Positions 23,628 through 32,769 of a stretch of 64,000 nucleotides of DNA are shown here, piece by piece. The DNA lies in NCBI GenBank assembly GCA_965277435.1, contig OZ255821.1:930001-994000 (forward strand), read 5' to 3'. The position numbers and the translations under genes are program-made. This stretch comes from Bog-105 sp965277435. GTDB taxonomy: Bacteria; Acidobacteriota; Terriglobia; Bryobacterales; Bryobacteraceae. Within the stretch, counting starts at the first letter, position 1, and each line of letters opens with the position of its first letter. The notes under the pieces were generated by a model, which did no database searches, was not told where the DNA came from, and saw only the letters and a list, made by a program, of their open reading frames with translations.

Positions 23628-24636
23628 CTCGTCCTTTGAGTCGAGCGAACCCCACGTCACGGCCCGGAACAATGACACGCTGATTTCGGTCTGCATCATT
23701 GTGCCGGACCGGCCCGATTTGATCGAGCCGTTTATCCGCAATACCGTCTCGGTGCTCGAGAGCTTCGTGACCTATTACGAGATCCTGCTGGTCGATAATA
23801 GTACGCCACCCGAGGTGCATGCCGCCATCCAGAGTTTGCAGAAAAGAATTCCTCATCTCCGTATGTTGCGGCTCTCCCGCCGCTACGATGCCGAATTGGC
23901 GATCGCGGCGGCACTCGATCATTGCGTAGGCGATTACGTGGTGGTGATGGACTCGATTTTCTATCCGCCGGAACTGATTCCTAATATTGTGACGCGCGCC
24001 ATAGGGGGCTGCGACGCGGTAGTCGCCGAGGCGATTCGCAGAGCGCCGGGCCCGCTCGACAAGATGGTGGCGCAACCACTGTACCGCCTCGCCAGCCGGG
24101 TCCTCGGTTTCACGCTGAAGCCGGATGAGTCCTATTACCGGGTGTTTAGCCGCCGTCTGGTGAACTCGCTGATTCGCATTCGCAGCAAGAATCGGTCACT
24201 GAGTTCGATGAATGGCCTCATCGGTCTCCGCTGCCAAACGGTGACTTATCTTCCGCATTCGGAGCTGCCTGAAATTCCGGCCCGGCGCCGACTCAGCCGC
24301 CAGCTCGCCACACTCGCCAACATTGTGGTCTCGAACAGCGGCATCCCGCTGCGTTTCGCGGCCGTTCTCGGTTTGCTGGCCAGCGGCCTGAATTTTCTCT
24401 ACCTTTTTTATATTCTGGCGGTCACGCTCGTGAAGTCCCGCATAGCCGAGGGCTGGGTCACGAATTCGCTCATGCATACCACAATGTTTCTGCTGCTCTT
24501 CATTATCATGACGATTCTGTCCGAATATGTGGCCCGCATCCTCGATGAATCGAAGGAACAGCCACTGTATTTCGTCGAATCGGAAAGCAACAGCACCGTT
24601 TCGGCGGCCAGTCTGGAACGTCTGAACGTCGTCTGA
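23611..24636 (+). CDS. Membrane-anchored family 2 glycosyltransferase
   Basis: A 341-residue protein with a GT-A domain (about 1-240) then two membrane helices ('FAAVLGLLASGLNFLYLFYI' and 'MHTTMFLLLFIIMTILS'), the layout of GtrB/ArnC/DPM-type polyprenyl-phosphate glycosyltransferases. The nucleotide strand is 'SVCIIVPDRPDL' and the 'EILLVDNST' segment is normal. The metal-site segment reads 'YVVVMDSIFYPPELIP' where relatives have M-D-A-D-L-Q: the second acid is lost. A good ribosome site (GAGGAAGTG) precedes the ATG. It would load a sugar on a lipid carrier, unless the altered site has changed its role. Confidence 0.86.
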   Translation: MNFTSNSSFESSEPHVTARNNDTLISVCIIVPDRPDLIEPFIRNTVSVLESFVTYYEILLVDNSTPPEVHAAIQSLQKRIPHLRMLRLSRRYDAELAIAAALDHCVGDYVVVMDSIFYPPELIPNIVTRAIGGCDAVVAEAIRRAPGPLDKMVAQPLYRLASRVLGFTLKPDESYYRVFSRRLVNSLIRIRSKNRSLSSMNGLIGLRCQTVTYLPHSELPEIPARRRLSRQLATLANIVVSNSGIPLRFAAVLGLLASGLNFLYLFYILAVTLVKSRIAEGWVTNSLMHTTMFLLLFIIMTILSEYVARILDESKEQPLYFVESESNSTVSAASLERLNVV

Positions 24637-24665
24637 AGCTGGCGGCTATTTAAAAACCATCGGTC

Positions 24666-26777
24666 ATGACCCAGCGTGCCTATTCTCGTTGCCGAGCGCT
24701 CTTGCCGCTGCTGCTCCTGTTGAGTGGCATCGGCTTGCGTGCCGTGGCCGCAGCGACCCCGGCGCAGGCCGATGCCGACTGGCGATTCTATGGAAGCGAT
24801 CCCGGCAATACGCGGTTTTCCCCGCTCACTCAAATCAACAGCAGCAATGTGGGACAGCTGCAGGTAGCTTGGCGCTACCACGCCGGCGGCAGCGATACTT
24901 CGCTCCGGACAGCTATGGAATGCACGCCGCTGGTAGTGCGGGGAGTTCTGTATGCCACCTCGCCGGTCCTCGAAGTCATAGCACTCGATGCCGCCACCGG
25001 CCGCGAGATCTGGAAATATAATCCGTTTCCAGAACGCCCGAGTTACTGGCGCTTGTGGGTTGCGGCTGCCAGTAGCGCTTTGATTCTGATCGGCCTGATA
25101 GCGCTCCTGAGGCTTGCCTGGAAACGCCGCGGCAAACGAGCCGGAGTTCTCCAATTGTCGGCATGGCTGCTGGTAGTTGCCGGTGCCGGCTCACAACCCG
25201 GGTTCGTGCATAGAATTGTCCACCATTTGCTGCCCAATCCCAGGCTGGAACAGCGCCACTCTGGCCCGAACCGCGGGCTCACGTATTGGGAGAGCGGGGA
25301 GGACCAACGAATCTTTTTTGCGGGCGGACACCGCCTGGTCGCTCTCGATCTGCGCACGGGTCGTCCGATCCCGAGCTTCGGCAAAAACGGCGTGGTCGAT
25401 CTTTTGCAAGCCTTAGCGGAACCGGGCGGCCGCCGCCTCGACGGACTCTCTTACGCCGTCACCTCGCCGCCTGTCATCTGCCGCGATTTGCTGATAGTTG
25501 GTTCAGCCGTCGGAGAAGGGCCTGATCCGAGCGCTCCCGGCGACGTGCAGGCGTTCGATGTCCTAACGGGATTGAAACGGTGGACGTTCCACACGATTCC
25601 CCGCCCCGGTACCGCGGGAGCCGAGACTTGGCCGCGCGAAGCCTATCGCCGGACCGGAGGCGTGAACTCCTGGGCCGGCATGTCCGTCGACGAAAGACTT
25701 GGATTGGTCTTTGTGCCCACCGGATCGGCGGCCTTTGACTATTACGGGGGCGACCGGGCCGGTGAGAATCTCTACAGCAATAGCTTGGTGGCGTTGCAGG
25801 CGCGGGATGGCCAGCCCAGGTGGCACTTTCAGGCGGTCCATCACGATCTGTGGGATTACGATCTGCCCTGCCCGCCACTGCTCGCCACCATCCAGCACGA
25901 TGGGAGACCCGTCGAAGCCGTGGTACAGCCTACCAAACAAGGCTTCCTGTTTGTCCTCGACCGGCAGACCGGCCGGCCCATTTTTCCGGTCGAGGAGACG
26001 CCTGTTCCCGCTTCAGACATTCCGGGAGAACAGGCCTCACCCACCCAACCGGTTCCGGTAAAACCCGCACCCCTGGTCAGGCAATCGATCACTGAGAGCG
26101 ATCTGACGGACCTCTCGGCGCGTTCGCATCGTTATGCCCTCGCTCAGTTTCGAGCGCTCGCGGGAGGCTCGATATTTCTGCCGCCAAGCCGCCGCGGAAC
26201 ACTTGTGATACCAGGTTTTCAAGGAGGCGTGGGTTGGGGCGGAGCGTCCTTCAATCCAGAGACGGGGCGCTTCGTCATAAACACAAACGAAATTCCCTAC
26301 CGCCTGCGTGTGGTCGACTCCCACCGGCCGGATTACCCGTTCAACGTCGAGAATTTCGATGACCCGTTTGTCGATGAAGAAGGATTTCCGGCCATTCGTC
26401 CTCCTTGGGGCAAGCTGTCCGCTCTCGATCTGAGCACCGGGGACGCCCTGTGGCAAGTACCGCTCGGCGAGTATCAAGAACTGACGCTGCGCGGTATACC
26501 GGCCACTGGAACCGACAACATCGGCGGCTCGCTGCAAACGCAGACCGGCTTGGTGTTCATCGCGGCCACCAAAGACCGTCAGTTCCGGGCCCTTGATGCG
26601 GCGTCCGGCAAAGTGCTGTGGAGCGCGCTGCTGCCTGCGGCCGGCCATGCCTCGCCGGCTACTTACTCGGTGGACGGCAAACAATTCGTCGTAATCGCCG
26701 CGGGCGGCGGTTCCATTGCCGAAAGCGCTCCTTCGGGCGATGAGTACATTGCCTTTTCTCTTCCGGACAACCATTAA
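24666..26777 (+). CDS. PQQ-dependent dehydrogenase-like propeller with internal membrane segment
   Basis: A 703-residue exported protein (signal peptide to about residue 30) with an eight-bladed quinoprotein propeller: 'DWRFYGSDPGNTRFSPLTQI', 'VIALDAATGREIWKY', 'NSWAGMSVDERLGLVFVPTG', 'HHDLWDYDLPCPP', 'GTDNIGGSLQTQTGLVFI', 'FRALDAASGKVLWSA'. The blade pattern matches the glucose-dehydrogenase (Gcd) branch. Unusually, about 70 residues are inserted after blade 1 (about 123-196), with one strong membrane helix (129-151), a basic loop KRRGKR and a weaker second helix. It is 2 bp from the next gene. Periplasmic sugar or alcohol oxidation is likely; the insert is unexplained. Confidence 0.85.
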   Translation: MTQRAYSRCRALLPLLLLLSGIGLRAVAAATPAQADADWRFYGSDPGNTRFSPLTQINSSNVGQLQVAWRYHAGGSDTSLRTAMECTPLVVRGVLYATSPVLEVIALDAATGREIWKYNPFPERPSYWRLWVAAASSALILIGLIALLRLAWKRRGKRAGVLQLSAWLLVVAGAGSQPGFVHRIVHHLLPNPRLEQRHSGPNRGLTYWESGEDQRIFFAGGHRLVALDLRTGRPIPSFGKNGVVDLLQALAEPGGRRLDGLSYAVTSPPVICRDLLIVGSAVGEGPDPSAPGDVQAFDVLTGLKRWTFHTIPRPGTAGAETWPREAYRRTGGVNSWAGMSVDERLGLVFVPTGSAAFDYYGGDRAGENLYSNSLVALQARDGQPRWHFQAVHHDLWDYDLPCPPLLATIQHDGRPVEAVVQPTKQGFLFVLDRQTGRPIFPVEETPVPASDIPGEQASPTQPVPVKPAPLVRQSITESDLTDLSARSHRYALAQFRALAGGSIFLPPSRRGTLVIPGFQGGVGWGGASFNPETGRFVINTNEIPYRLRVVDSHRPDYPFNVENFDDPFVDEEGFPAIRPPWGKLSALDLSTGDALWQVPLGEYQELTLRGIPATGTDNIGGSLQTQTGLVFIAATKDRQFRALDAASGKVLWSALLPAAGHASPATYSVDGKQFVVIAAGGGSIAESAPSGDEYIAFSLPDNH

Positions 26778-26779
26778 TC

Positions 26780-28906
26780 GTGCCTACCAATACCTTGGCT
26801 TATTCCGAGCCTGCCATCACTGACCGTTCCAACGTGTCGCGTCCTTACGCCGAACAGCTTGTCATCCGGCTGGCGCAGATCTTACTGGCAGCCTGGTTCT
26901 GCTCCTATCTGGTCAGCGGCCTGCGAGCGGCCTTTTGGTTCAACGGCTATCCGGTCAATGGGCCGTTTCAGCTGTATGATCCTTTGCGACGGCTCGCTGC
27001 CGGGCAGCACGCCGGAACCGATTTTCAGTTTTTTCACGGCATCGGCATTCCATTCTTGCACTACCCACTGTTCTGTTTATTCGGCGGCCACTCTCTCACT
27101 GCCGCGGAATTGTCCCGCCAGTTCACCTCGCTGCTCCTGTTCGTAGGCAGCCTCGGCGCCTTTCTCTGGGCCGTGTATCGCAACAGCCCGATTCAGCGAC
27201 TTCGGGGCCGGGTTCTCCGTTCTCCCTTTGTGGCGGCGGCCGTTATTATTTTGATGCTCGAGCGAGTCTTTCCACGAGGCGCGGAGCCGGGTCACAGTCT
27301 GGTCTCCGGCCGCTCCACCCTGCCGCTGCTGGCCTTTGCCCTCCTCCAACTCCGTCTGAATCGCTGGCTCAAGGCGATGCTCACCGGATGTGTTATTGCT
27401 GGCGCGTTTACCTTCGGCACCGAACATGGGATCAGTCTCACGCTGGCGCTGTTTGGCATTACGGCGCTCTCTACCCTCCAGGCTCTTTTCCTGCGGAAGT
27501 TTGACGCCGCTTGGGAGAACATTCGATTTGTGTCTCTGGCGCTGGCAAGCGCCCTCATTACGGGATGCGCGCTGTTTGTCTCTTTCTGCGGCCTGGACGG
27601 CGCTCGCCGCGCACTTCACTTCAACCTCGTGGAACTGCCGGCTGACCAATTTTGGTTCTTCGGCAGCCCACCCATGCCGTATCTGACCAGTCTCTGGCAA
27701 CTCCTCTTCAATCGTCATGTAGTCCTGTGCTTCTTCCCATCGCTTCTGCTGCTGGCCCTGTTAGCCGGTATCGTCGCTTCGCGCTGGCGTCGTCCGCTGC
27801 GCCTGGCTTCCGCCTGGAGCGCTCTCGCTGCGCTGATGCTCACCTATGGAATGCTGACAGCCATTCCGCTCATCGGCATTCTGAGCCGGCACTACGTGTT
27901 CCCTCAGGCCCGTATCTTTCTGCTGGTTTCCACCCTGGCCCTGGCGCATGGCTTTGGAGCGGCGACGATCCGCCGGATCGCCTCCCGGCGAGTGGCCGGC
28001 CGCTGGAACGTAGCTACACTGGCCGGCGCTCTCTTTGTCGCCGTTGCCGCCGGGACGAGCGTCTTGCTGGTGTTTCGTTCGGTCCAGTCCGCCACCCAAA
28101 CCGTTCAGCACTGGCGGCAGCCGGCTTCCTTCAGCCGCTCGCTCGACGACCATTGGAACGCTTTCATGACAGCTGCCACGCGAGTCATAGATGCACATCA
28201 AGTCCGGCCTGAGCTAACGCTTTGGTCTGAGTACGCCGCCTTGCTCGATGCGCATTATGGGACCTTTCAGCCGGCTGAAGATTACATCATCCATAGCGTG
28301 GGCCAGGAGCGCTGGAAGCACTACCTGGAAACCTTTCGCCAAACGAACCCGGAGTTCGTCACTACGATGACTTCGCAATTCTCCTTTGCCGAGTGGCTGC
28401 AGGATGAACGTTGGGAATTCTACGAAGAACTGCTCAACAATTACGTTCCGGTCGAAAACGTGGAGCATGCCACCATCTGGCAGCGCCGCCCGGGGAACTG
28501 GGTCGAGGCCGGTCGCGATTATCAGACACTCCCGCTTGGCAGAGGCGGCGACAGCGTCACCATACCCGGCGCACCGGCTGGGAGTACCGGTATTGTGGTC
28601 CTGCGGATCCGGTACCAGGTAAGGAACCCATGGAAGAAGCTCCCGCTGATCGGAGCGACGCCCCGGTATCTCGCCGCGGTTGAGGGTACGCCGCGCCACA
28701 TGCCTATTTCCTTCCCGCCGTACTGTTCCAGTTTCCAATTTCCCGTCAAATTCTCCGGTTCCGCCCCGGTCACCGTTCATTTCCACACGGAAAGCTTCTT
28801 GCCGGGCGCGCAACTCCGCGTTGAATCCGCCGAGATGCGTGTCTTGCCGTCGAATCGCGCCTCGCAGGTGCTGTTTGCCGCCCGCCGCATTCCTTCCCGC
28901 TATTAA
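26780..28906 (+). CDS. Large polytopic membrane protein, possibly a GT-C type glycosyltransferase
   Basis: The 708-residue product starts on a GTG two bases after the PQQ gene stop. Roughly residues 28-440 hold about ten membrane helices with short loops. The first large loop contains 'GRLAAGQH..TDFQFFHGIG' -like acidic residues (DFQ, D-P-L-R-R), as in GT-C enzymes. The last 270 residues are a soluble domain, probably periplasmic, with W- and Y-rich beta segments. Sequence identity to a named family cannot be claimed. Sitting between two PQQ proteins and downstream of lipid-carrier glycosyltransferases, a role in surface glycan or glycolipid assembly is the best guess. Confidence 0.7.
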   Translation: MPTNTLAYSEPAITDRSNVSRPYAEQLVIRLAQILLAAWFCSYLVSGLRAAFWFNGYPVNGPFQLYDPLRRLAAGQHAGTDFQFFHGIGIPFLHYPLFCLFGGHSLTAAELSRQFTSLLLFVGSLGAFLWAVYRNSPIQRLRGRVLRSPFVAAAVIILMLERVFPRGAEPGHSLVSGRSTLPLLAFALLQLRLNRWLKAMLTGCVIAGAFTFGTEHGISLTLALFGITALSTLQALFLRKFDAAWENIRFVSLALASALITGCALFVSFCGLDGARRALHFNLVELPADQFWFFGSPPMPYLTSLWQLLFNRHVVLCFFPSLLLLALLAGIVASRWRRPLRLASAWSALAALMLTYGMLTAIPLIGILSRHYVFPQARIFLLVSTLALAHGFGAATIRRIASRRVAGRWNVATLAGALFVAVAAGTSVLLVFRSVQSATQTVQHWRQPASFSRSLDDHWNAFMTAATRVIDAHQVRPELTLWSEYAALLDAHYGTFQPAEDYIIHSVGQERWKHYLETFRQTNPEFVTTMTSQFSFAEWLQDERWEFYEELLNNYVPVENVEHATIWQRRPGNWVEAGRDYQTLPLGRGGDSVTIPGAPAGSTGIVVLRIRYQVRNPWKKLPLIGATPRYLAAVEGTPRHMPISFPPYCSSFQFPVKFSGSAPVTVHFHTESFLPGAQLRVESAEMRVLPSNRASQVLFAARRIPSRY

Positions 28907-28954
28907 ACTTTTCCCGGCTACAGCCGATAAGCTCTCTAGCCGCGCACACGCCAG

Positions 28955-31219
28955 ATGATCGCCACTGAAACGAAAACTCAGCCCGTCCGCCAAAGCAACG
29001 CCCGCGCTCTCTATGCCGCCCTAACGGTTTTGCTTCTGCTCTCCCTTTTGGCGACAGGTTACTGGAAATACAAGCACCGCGCCCGCGTAGACGAGTTCGG
29101 CCATCCGATTTCGGTTGAGCCCGGCAGTGGACGTGTCACACCGTCCGCCTCCGCGCAGGCGGAAGACTCAGCATCTCGCGCGCGCCTTCCTGAATTTCAA
29201 AACGTGCCGGCGGCTTCCGTCAGCGAACTGACTCCGGCTACTCCGTTTCCGGACCAGCAGGGACAGTGGGCCCGCTCGCAAGGCGACGAATATTCGAGCA
29301 GATACTCCTCGCTCGCCTCCATCAACCGGACCAATGTGGCGCAACTGCAGGTTGCCTGGACCTATCACTCGAACGACGGCAAAGCGAACATTCAGTCGAC
29401 GCCCGTCATCGTGGACGGCGTTCTCTACGCACCCACAGCCGGCAATGCGATGGTGGCGCTTGACGCCGCTTCCGGTCACGAGCTGTGGCGTTTTCATCCG
29501 GGTGGTCATCCGGCACAGCGCGGCCTGCTCTATTGGTCCGGAGAAGGCGGCAGCGATCCCCGGCTCTTCTTTACGAGTGGAGCCTCCCTTTTCGCGCTGG
29601 ATGCCAGAAACGGCCAACCCGTGCGAGAGTTCGGCCGCGACGGCAAAGTCCCCTCCGGCGGAACCGTATCGCCCGTTCTCGCCCAGGGCGTTCTGGTGGC
29701 GGCCAACTTCAACGTAGTCTCCGGATACGATGTAAAAACCGGACGCAGCCTCTGGAATTTTTCCGTCCTTCCGGATCCAAAGAGCGACCAGGCCGCGGCG
29801 GGAGTGGCCGCCGACGCCACTGATCGTGGGGCCAACGTCTGGGGCGGCATGGCCGCCGATGCCCATCGAGGCATTATCTATGTCGCGACCGGCGCTCCTC
29901 ACCCGAACTTCATCGGGCTCGATCACCTGGGCGACAACCAGCATTCGGACAGCGTGCTGGCTCTCGAAGCGAAGACCGGCCGTCTCCTCTGGTCCTTCCA
30001 GGAGGTCCGGCACGATATCTGGGATCTCGATCTGCCCGCGCCGCCCAACCTTGTGACCGTTCTGCACGAGGGGAAACGCGTGGATGCGGTCGCTCAGGTC
30101 ACCAAACTGGGCAACACGCTGCTGTTAGACCGGGTCACGGGAAAACCATTATTCCCGTATCGCTTACAACGCGCTCCTGTTTCCAAGCTTCCCGGCGAGC
30201 GCACTGCGCCCTATCAGCCAGTCTTCTCGCTGCCTCAACCGTTTACGCGCCAGCAATGGCAGCTGGGCGATGTAACCGACCTCTCTCCGCAGGCTCACGC
30301 CTTCGTTCTGCACCAGGTGGAGGCGGCCAACTACGGCTGGTTCCAGCCATTCGAGCCGGGCAAACCCACCGTCTACTACAACGTAAACGGTGGCGCGGAA
30401 TGGACCGGCGCCAGCTTCGATCCAGAGACCGGACGCTTGTACGTCAATGCGAACGAGATCCCCTGGATCATGACTGTGCTGAAAACCCGGTTATTAGCCT
30501 CGAGCGGTCCAAGCGCTCCATCACCCGGTCAGCAACTATTCGTCCAGAACTGCGCAGGCTGCCACGGCGTCAACCGGAAAGGAAAGGGCGTCGCGCCCTC
30601 CCTGCTGGGCTTAGCCAATCGCATGCTCGACGACGAAGCGACCGCTATTATCCAGCACGGCCGCAATGCGATGCCGCCAGTCGCGGTCCCGGCCCCGCAA
30701 CGCCAGCAAATTATCAATTACCTTTTCGACCGGGATCTTCCGCCCGACAACGCGGACTCCTCCAAAGAGGCACAGTATAGCTATTTCCCCAATGGCTATC
30801 CGAAATTGATGGACGACAACGGCTATCCCGGCTCGAAGCCGCCCTGGGGAACGCTCAATGCGATCGATCTGAACACCGGAAAGCTGGCCTGGAAAGTGCC
30901 GCTCGGGGAGTACGAAGAGCTGACGAAGCGCGGCATCCCCAAAACCGGTACCGAAAACTTCGGCGGCTCAACCGTCACCGCCGGCGGCCTCGTTTTTTGC
31001 GCCGGCACGCGGGATCTGAAAATTCGCGCCTTCGACAAGGACTCGGGCGCCGAACTCTGGTCGGCCAAGCTACCCTTCGGAGGCTTTGCTCCACCCGCTA
31101 CCTATCAGGTCAAAGGACGGCAATTTGTCGTCATCGCCGCCACCGGAGGCGGCAAGCTCGGAGGACCCAAAGGAGACGCCTACGTGGCCTTCGCTCTGCC
31201 GCCGTCCGCCTTGCCGTAG
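28955..31219 (+). CDS. Membrane-anchored PQQ propeller with inserted cytochrome c domain
   Basis: A 754-residue protein with an N-terminal membrane anchor (about 19-37), a quinoprotein propeller, and a class I cytochrome c domain placed before the last blades. The haem site is CAGCH (C533, C536, H537) with M573 in 'NAMPPV' as likely distal ligand. Propeller strands include 'QGDEYSSRYSSLASINRTN', 'VALDAASGHELWRF', 'HDIWDLDLPAPPN', 'GTENFGGSTVTAGGLVF' and 'IRAFDKDSGAELWSA'. Electrons from an oxidised sugar or alcohol could pass directly from PQQ to haem. It ends the co-directional run starting at 22494; the 48-bp gap before it shows no terminator. Confidence 0.9.
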   Translation: MIATETKTQPVRQSNARALYAALTVLLLLSLLATGYWKYKHRARVDEFGHPISVEPGSGRVTPSASAQAEDSASRARLPEFQNVPAASVSELTPATPFPDQQGQWARSQGDEYSSRYSSLASINRTNVAQLQVAWTYHSNDGKANIQSTPVIVDGVLYAPTAGNAMVALDAASGHELWRFHPGGHPAQRGLLYWSGEGGSDPRLFFTSGASLFALDARNGQPVREFGRDGKVPSGGTVSPVLAQGVLVAANFNVVSGYDVKTGRSLWNFSVLPDPKSDQAAAGVAADATDRGANVWGGMAADAHRGIIYVATGAPHPNFIGLDHLGDNQHSDSVLALEAKTGRLLWSFQEVRHDIWDLDLPAPPNLVTVLHEGKRVDAVAQVTKLGNTLLLDRVTGKPLFPYRLQRAPVSKLPGERTAPYQPVFSLPQPFTRQQWQLGDVTDLSPQAHAFVLHQVEAANYGWFQPFEPGKPTVYYNVNGGAEWTGASFDPETGRLYVNANEIPWIMTVLKTRLLASSGPSAPSPGQQLFVQNCAGCHGVNRKGKGVAPSLLGLANRMLDDEATAIIQHGRNAMPPVAVPAPQRQQIINYLFDRDLPPDNADSSKEAQYSYFPNGYPKLMDDNGYPGSKPPWGTLNAIDLNTGKLAWKVPLGEYEELTKRGIPKTGTENFGGSTVTAGGLVFCAGTRDLKIRAFDKDSGAELWSAKLPFGGFAPPATYQVKGRQFVVIAATGGGKLGGPKGDAYVAFALPPSALP

Positions 31220-31247
31220 CGAAAGTCGCCGATATCAGGGCAACGCT

Positions 31248-32666
31248 TCATTGCGTCGCCTGCATAGGCGCCCCCACCACAATCCACGCATTCGCTTTCA
31301 AATCCTCGAGCTCGCTCTTCTGCCAGGCATATTCCTTATGAGCAGCCAGAAATTGCGCCGCATGGAACGCCACCCCACACGGTTTCCCATTCCCCGCGAC
31401 AAACGACATCTTCTCGGCCATGGCGCTGTCGGCTACCTTAGCCTCAACCGAACCGGCCGGTCCAAAAGGATCCTGCCAACCCTTCATACCCCGACTGGAC
31501 CGATCAATGTGTCCACAGAGAGTCCGCTCATTAGGGTCGATTTCTTTGGTAATCACATCATAGTGATCGGTTTCGAACTTCTTCCCGGCTTCCACGTCGA
31601 TGCGCCCCTTGTACTCGGCCATTAATTGATTCCAGCGGCGCAAGCGCACCAGGTCAGGCGTATTGGCATCGTTCGCTGGAAAGTCGGTCTCCTCGGCAAT
31701 CAATTTGGGATTAATCGGGAAGTTAGAACCGACGAAATAACCGTTGCTGGTCTTTTCCAAAGTGACGTAACGCAGCCCCAGCTCAAGGCGGCCAATTTCA
31801 TTGGTTTTGCGGTCACCGACGAGCCAGGTATTGGCATAACCGCCATTGTTGCCCCGCTCCATCAGGCGGGCGAACCCGTCGACAGAATCGGCGTATTGCA
31901 TGGCTTGACGAGCGCGCGCGAACTCGGGAACGCCTTTTCGATCGAAGCCGTGGAAATTGCCGATGGTGGTTTCGGTAATCAGGATGCCCGCGTCGTTGAT
32001 ACCGAAATCGTCGCCGCTATGGATCAGACCAGGAACCCCGTCCATGATGAAGTGATGACCGCTCGAAGGCGCGATGTCGAAGATCACCTTCCACCGGCTG
32101 CCGCTCAGATAGTCGCTCCAGTTGTTATGCCCGATCACAATCCGGCCGTCCTTCGTGTAACTGCCGGTCGCCACAAACGCGCTGCAATGCTCACCGACAC
32201 TGGAGGGAACGCCCTTGGCCTGCAGGCGATCTGCCTTGCCGTAATAGTAGGGGAATTCCATGTAGGCGTTCATCACGACCAGATCCATCAGGTCGATCTG
32301 CGAAGCGCGTGCTCGAACTCCCTCAACCATGCCTTCGAGTTCCTGGCGGTATTCGGCGGGAACCGACGGCCAAAACGTCTTTTCCGCCACTGACCGCAAG
32401 TCACTCCAGCTGTGTTTCACGTCATGCGTGGCGCTGAGCGCAATGGCGCGTTTAGCATCGTCAATTTCCTGCGCCAGCAAATAGCCGTGCTGGTAGCCGA
32501 CTGTCGCGGGACTGCCCGCGAGGTGAACCAAAATCCAGCCACTTTTCACCGGATTGCGAAAAGCCCCCGCTAACCGGCTGTCATTGGCCGGGGTAGAAGG
32601 CGTGCGAGCCAGGATCGTTCCGGCAAGCAGAATCAGTAGGGAAAGCCGGCCGGCTAAGGTGCGCAT
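31248..32666 (-). CDS. C45-type / phospholipase-B-like Ntn hydrolase, secreted
   Basis: A 472-residue exported protein (signal peptide MRTLAGRLSLLILLAGT). An inner segment 'GEHCSAFVATGSYTKDGRIV' places C161 as the N-terminal nucleophile expected after self-cleavage. 'IGHNNWSDYLSG', 'IHSGDDFGINDAGILITETT' and 'NTWLVGDRKTNEIGRLELG' follow. These are the marks of C45 acyl-coenzyme A:6-aminopenicillanate-acyltransferase-like and phospholipase-B-like hydrolases. It would act on an amide or ester in the periplasm. It converges on the PQQ gene with 28 bp between stops. Confidence 0.82.
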   Translation of the reverse strand: MRTLAGRLSLLILLAGTILARTPSTPANDSRLAGAFRNPVKSGWILVHLAGSPATVGYQHGYLLAQEIDDAKRAIALSATHDVKHSWSDLRSVAEKTFWPSVPAEYRQELEGMVEGVRARASQIDLMDLVVMNAYMEFPYYYGKADRLQAKGVPSSVGEHCSAFVATGSYTKDGRIVIGHNNWSDYLSGSRWKVIFDIAPSSGHHFIMDGVPGLIHSGDDFGINDAGILITETTIGNFHGFDRKGVPEFARARQAMQYADSVDGFARLMERGNNGGYANTWLVGDRKTNEIGRLELGLRYVTLEKTSNGYFVGSNFPINPKLIAEETDFPANDANTPDLVRLRRWNQLMAEYKGRIDVEAGKKFETDHYDVITKEIDPNERTLCGHIDRSSRGMKGWQDPFGPAGSVEAKVADSAMAEKMSFVAGNGKPCGVAFHAAQFLAAHKEYAWQKSELEDLKANAWIVVGAPMQATQ

Positions 32667-32769
32667 AATTTTCTACTGTAGCGGAGATGGGCGCGAACCA
32701 TCACGCAATAACCTTCTGGCTCGCCCAAATCATCGAACCTCGGGGGAAAAGGCGCATCATAGTAGAGAA

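Noticed and set aside
32554..32769. N-terminal extension of the subunit III-like protein
   Set aside because: It overlaps the start and promoter of the divergent hydrolase gene and lacks any oxidase-like sequence.
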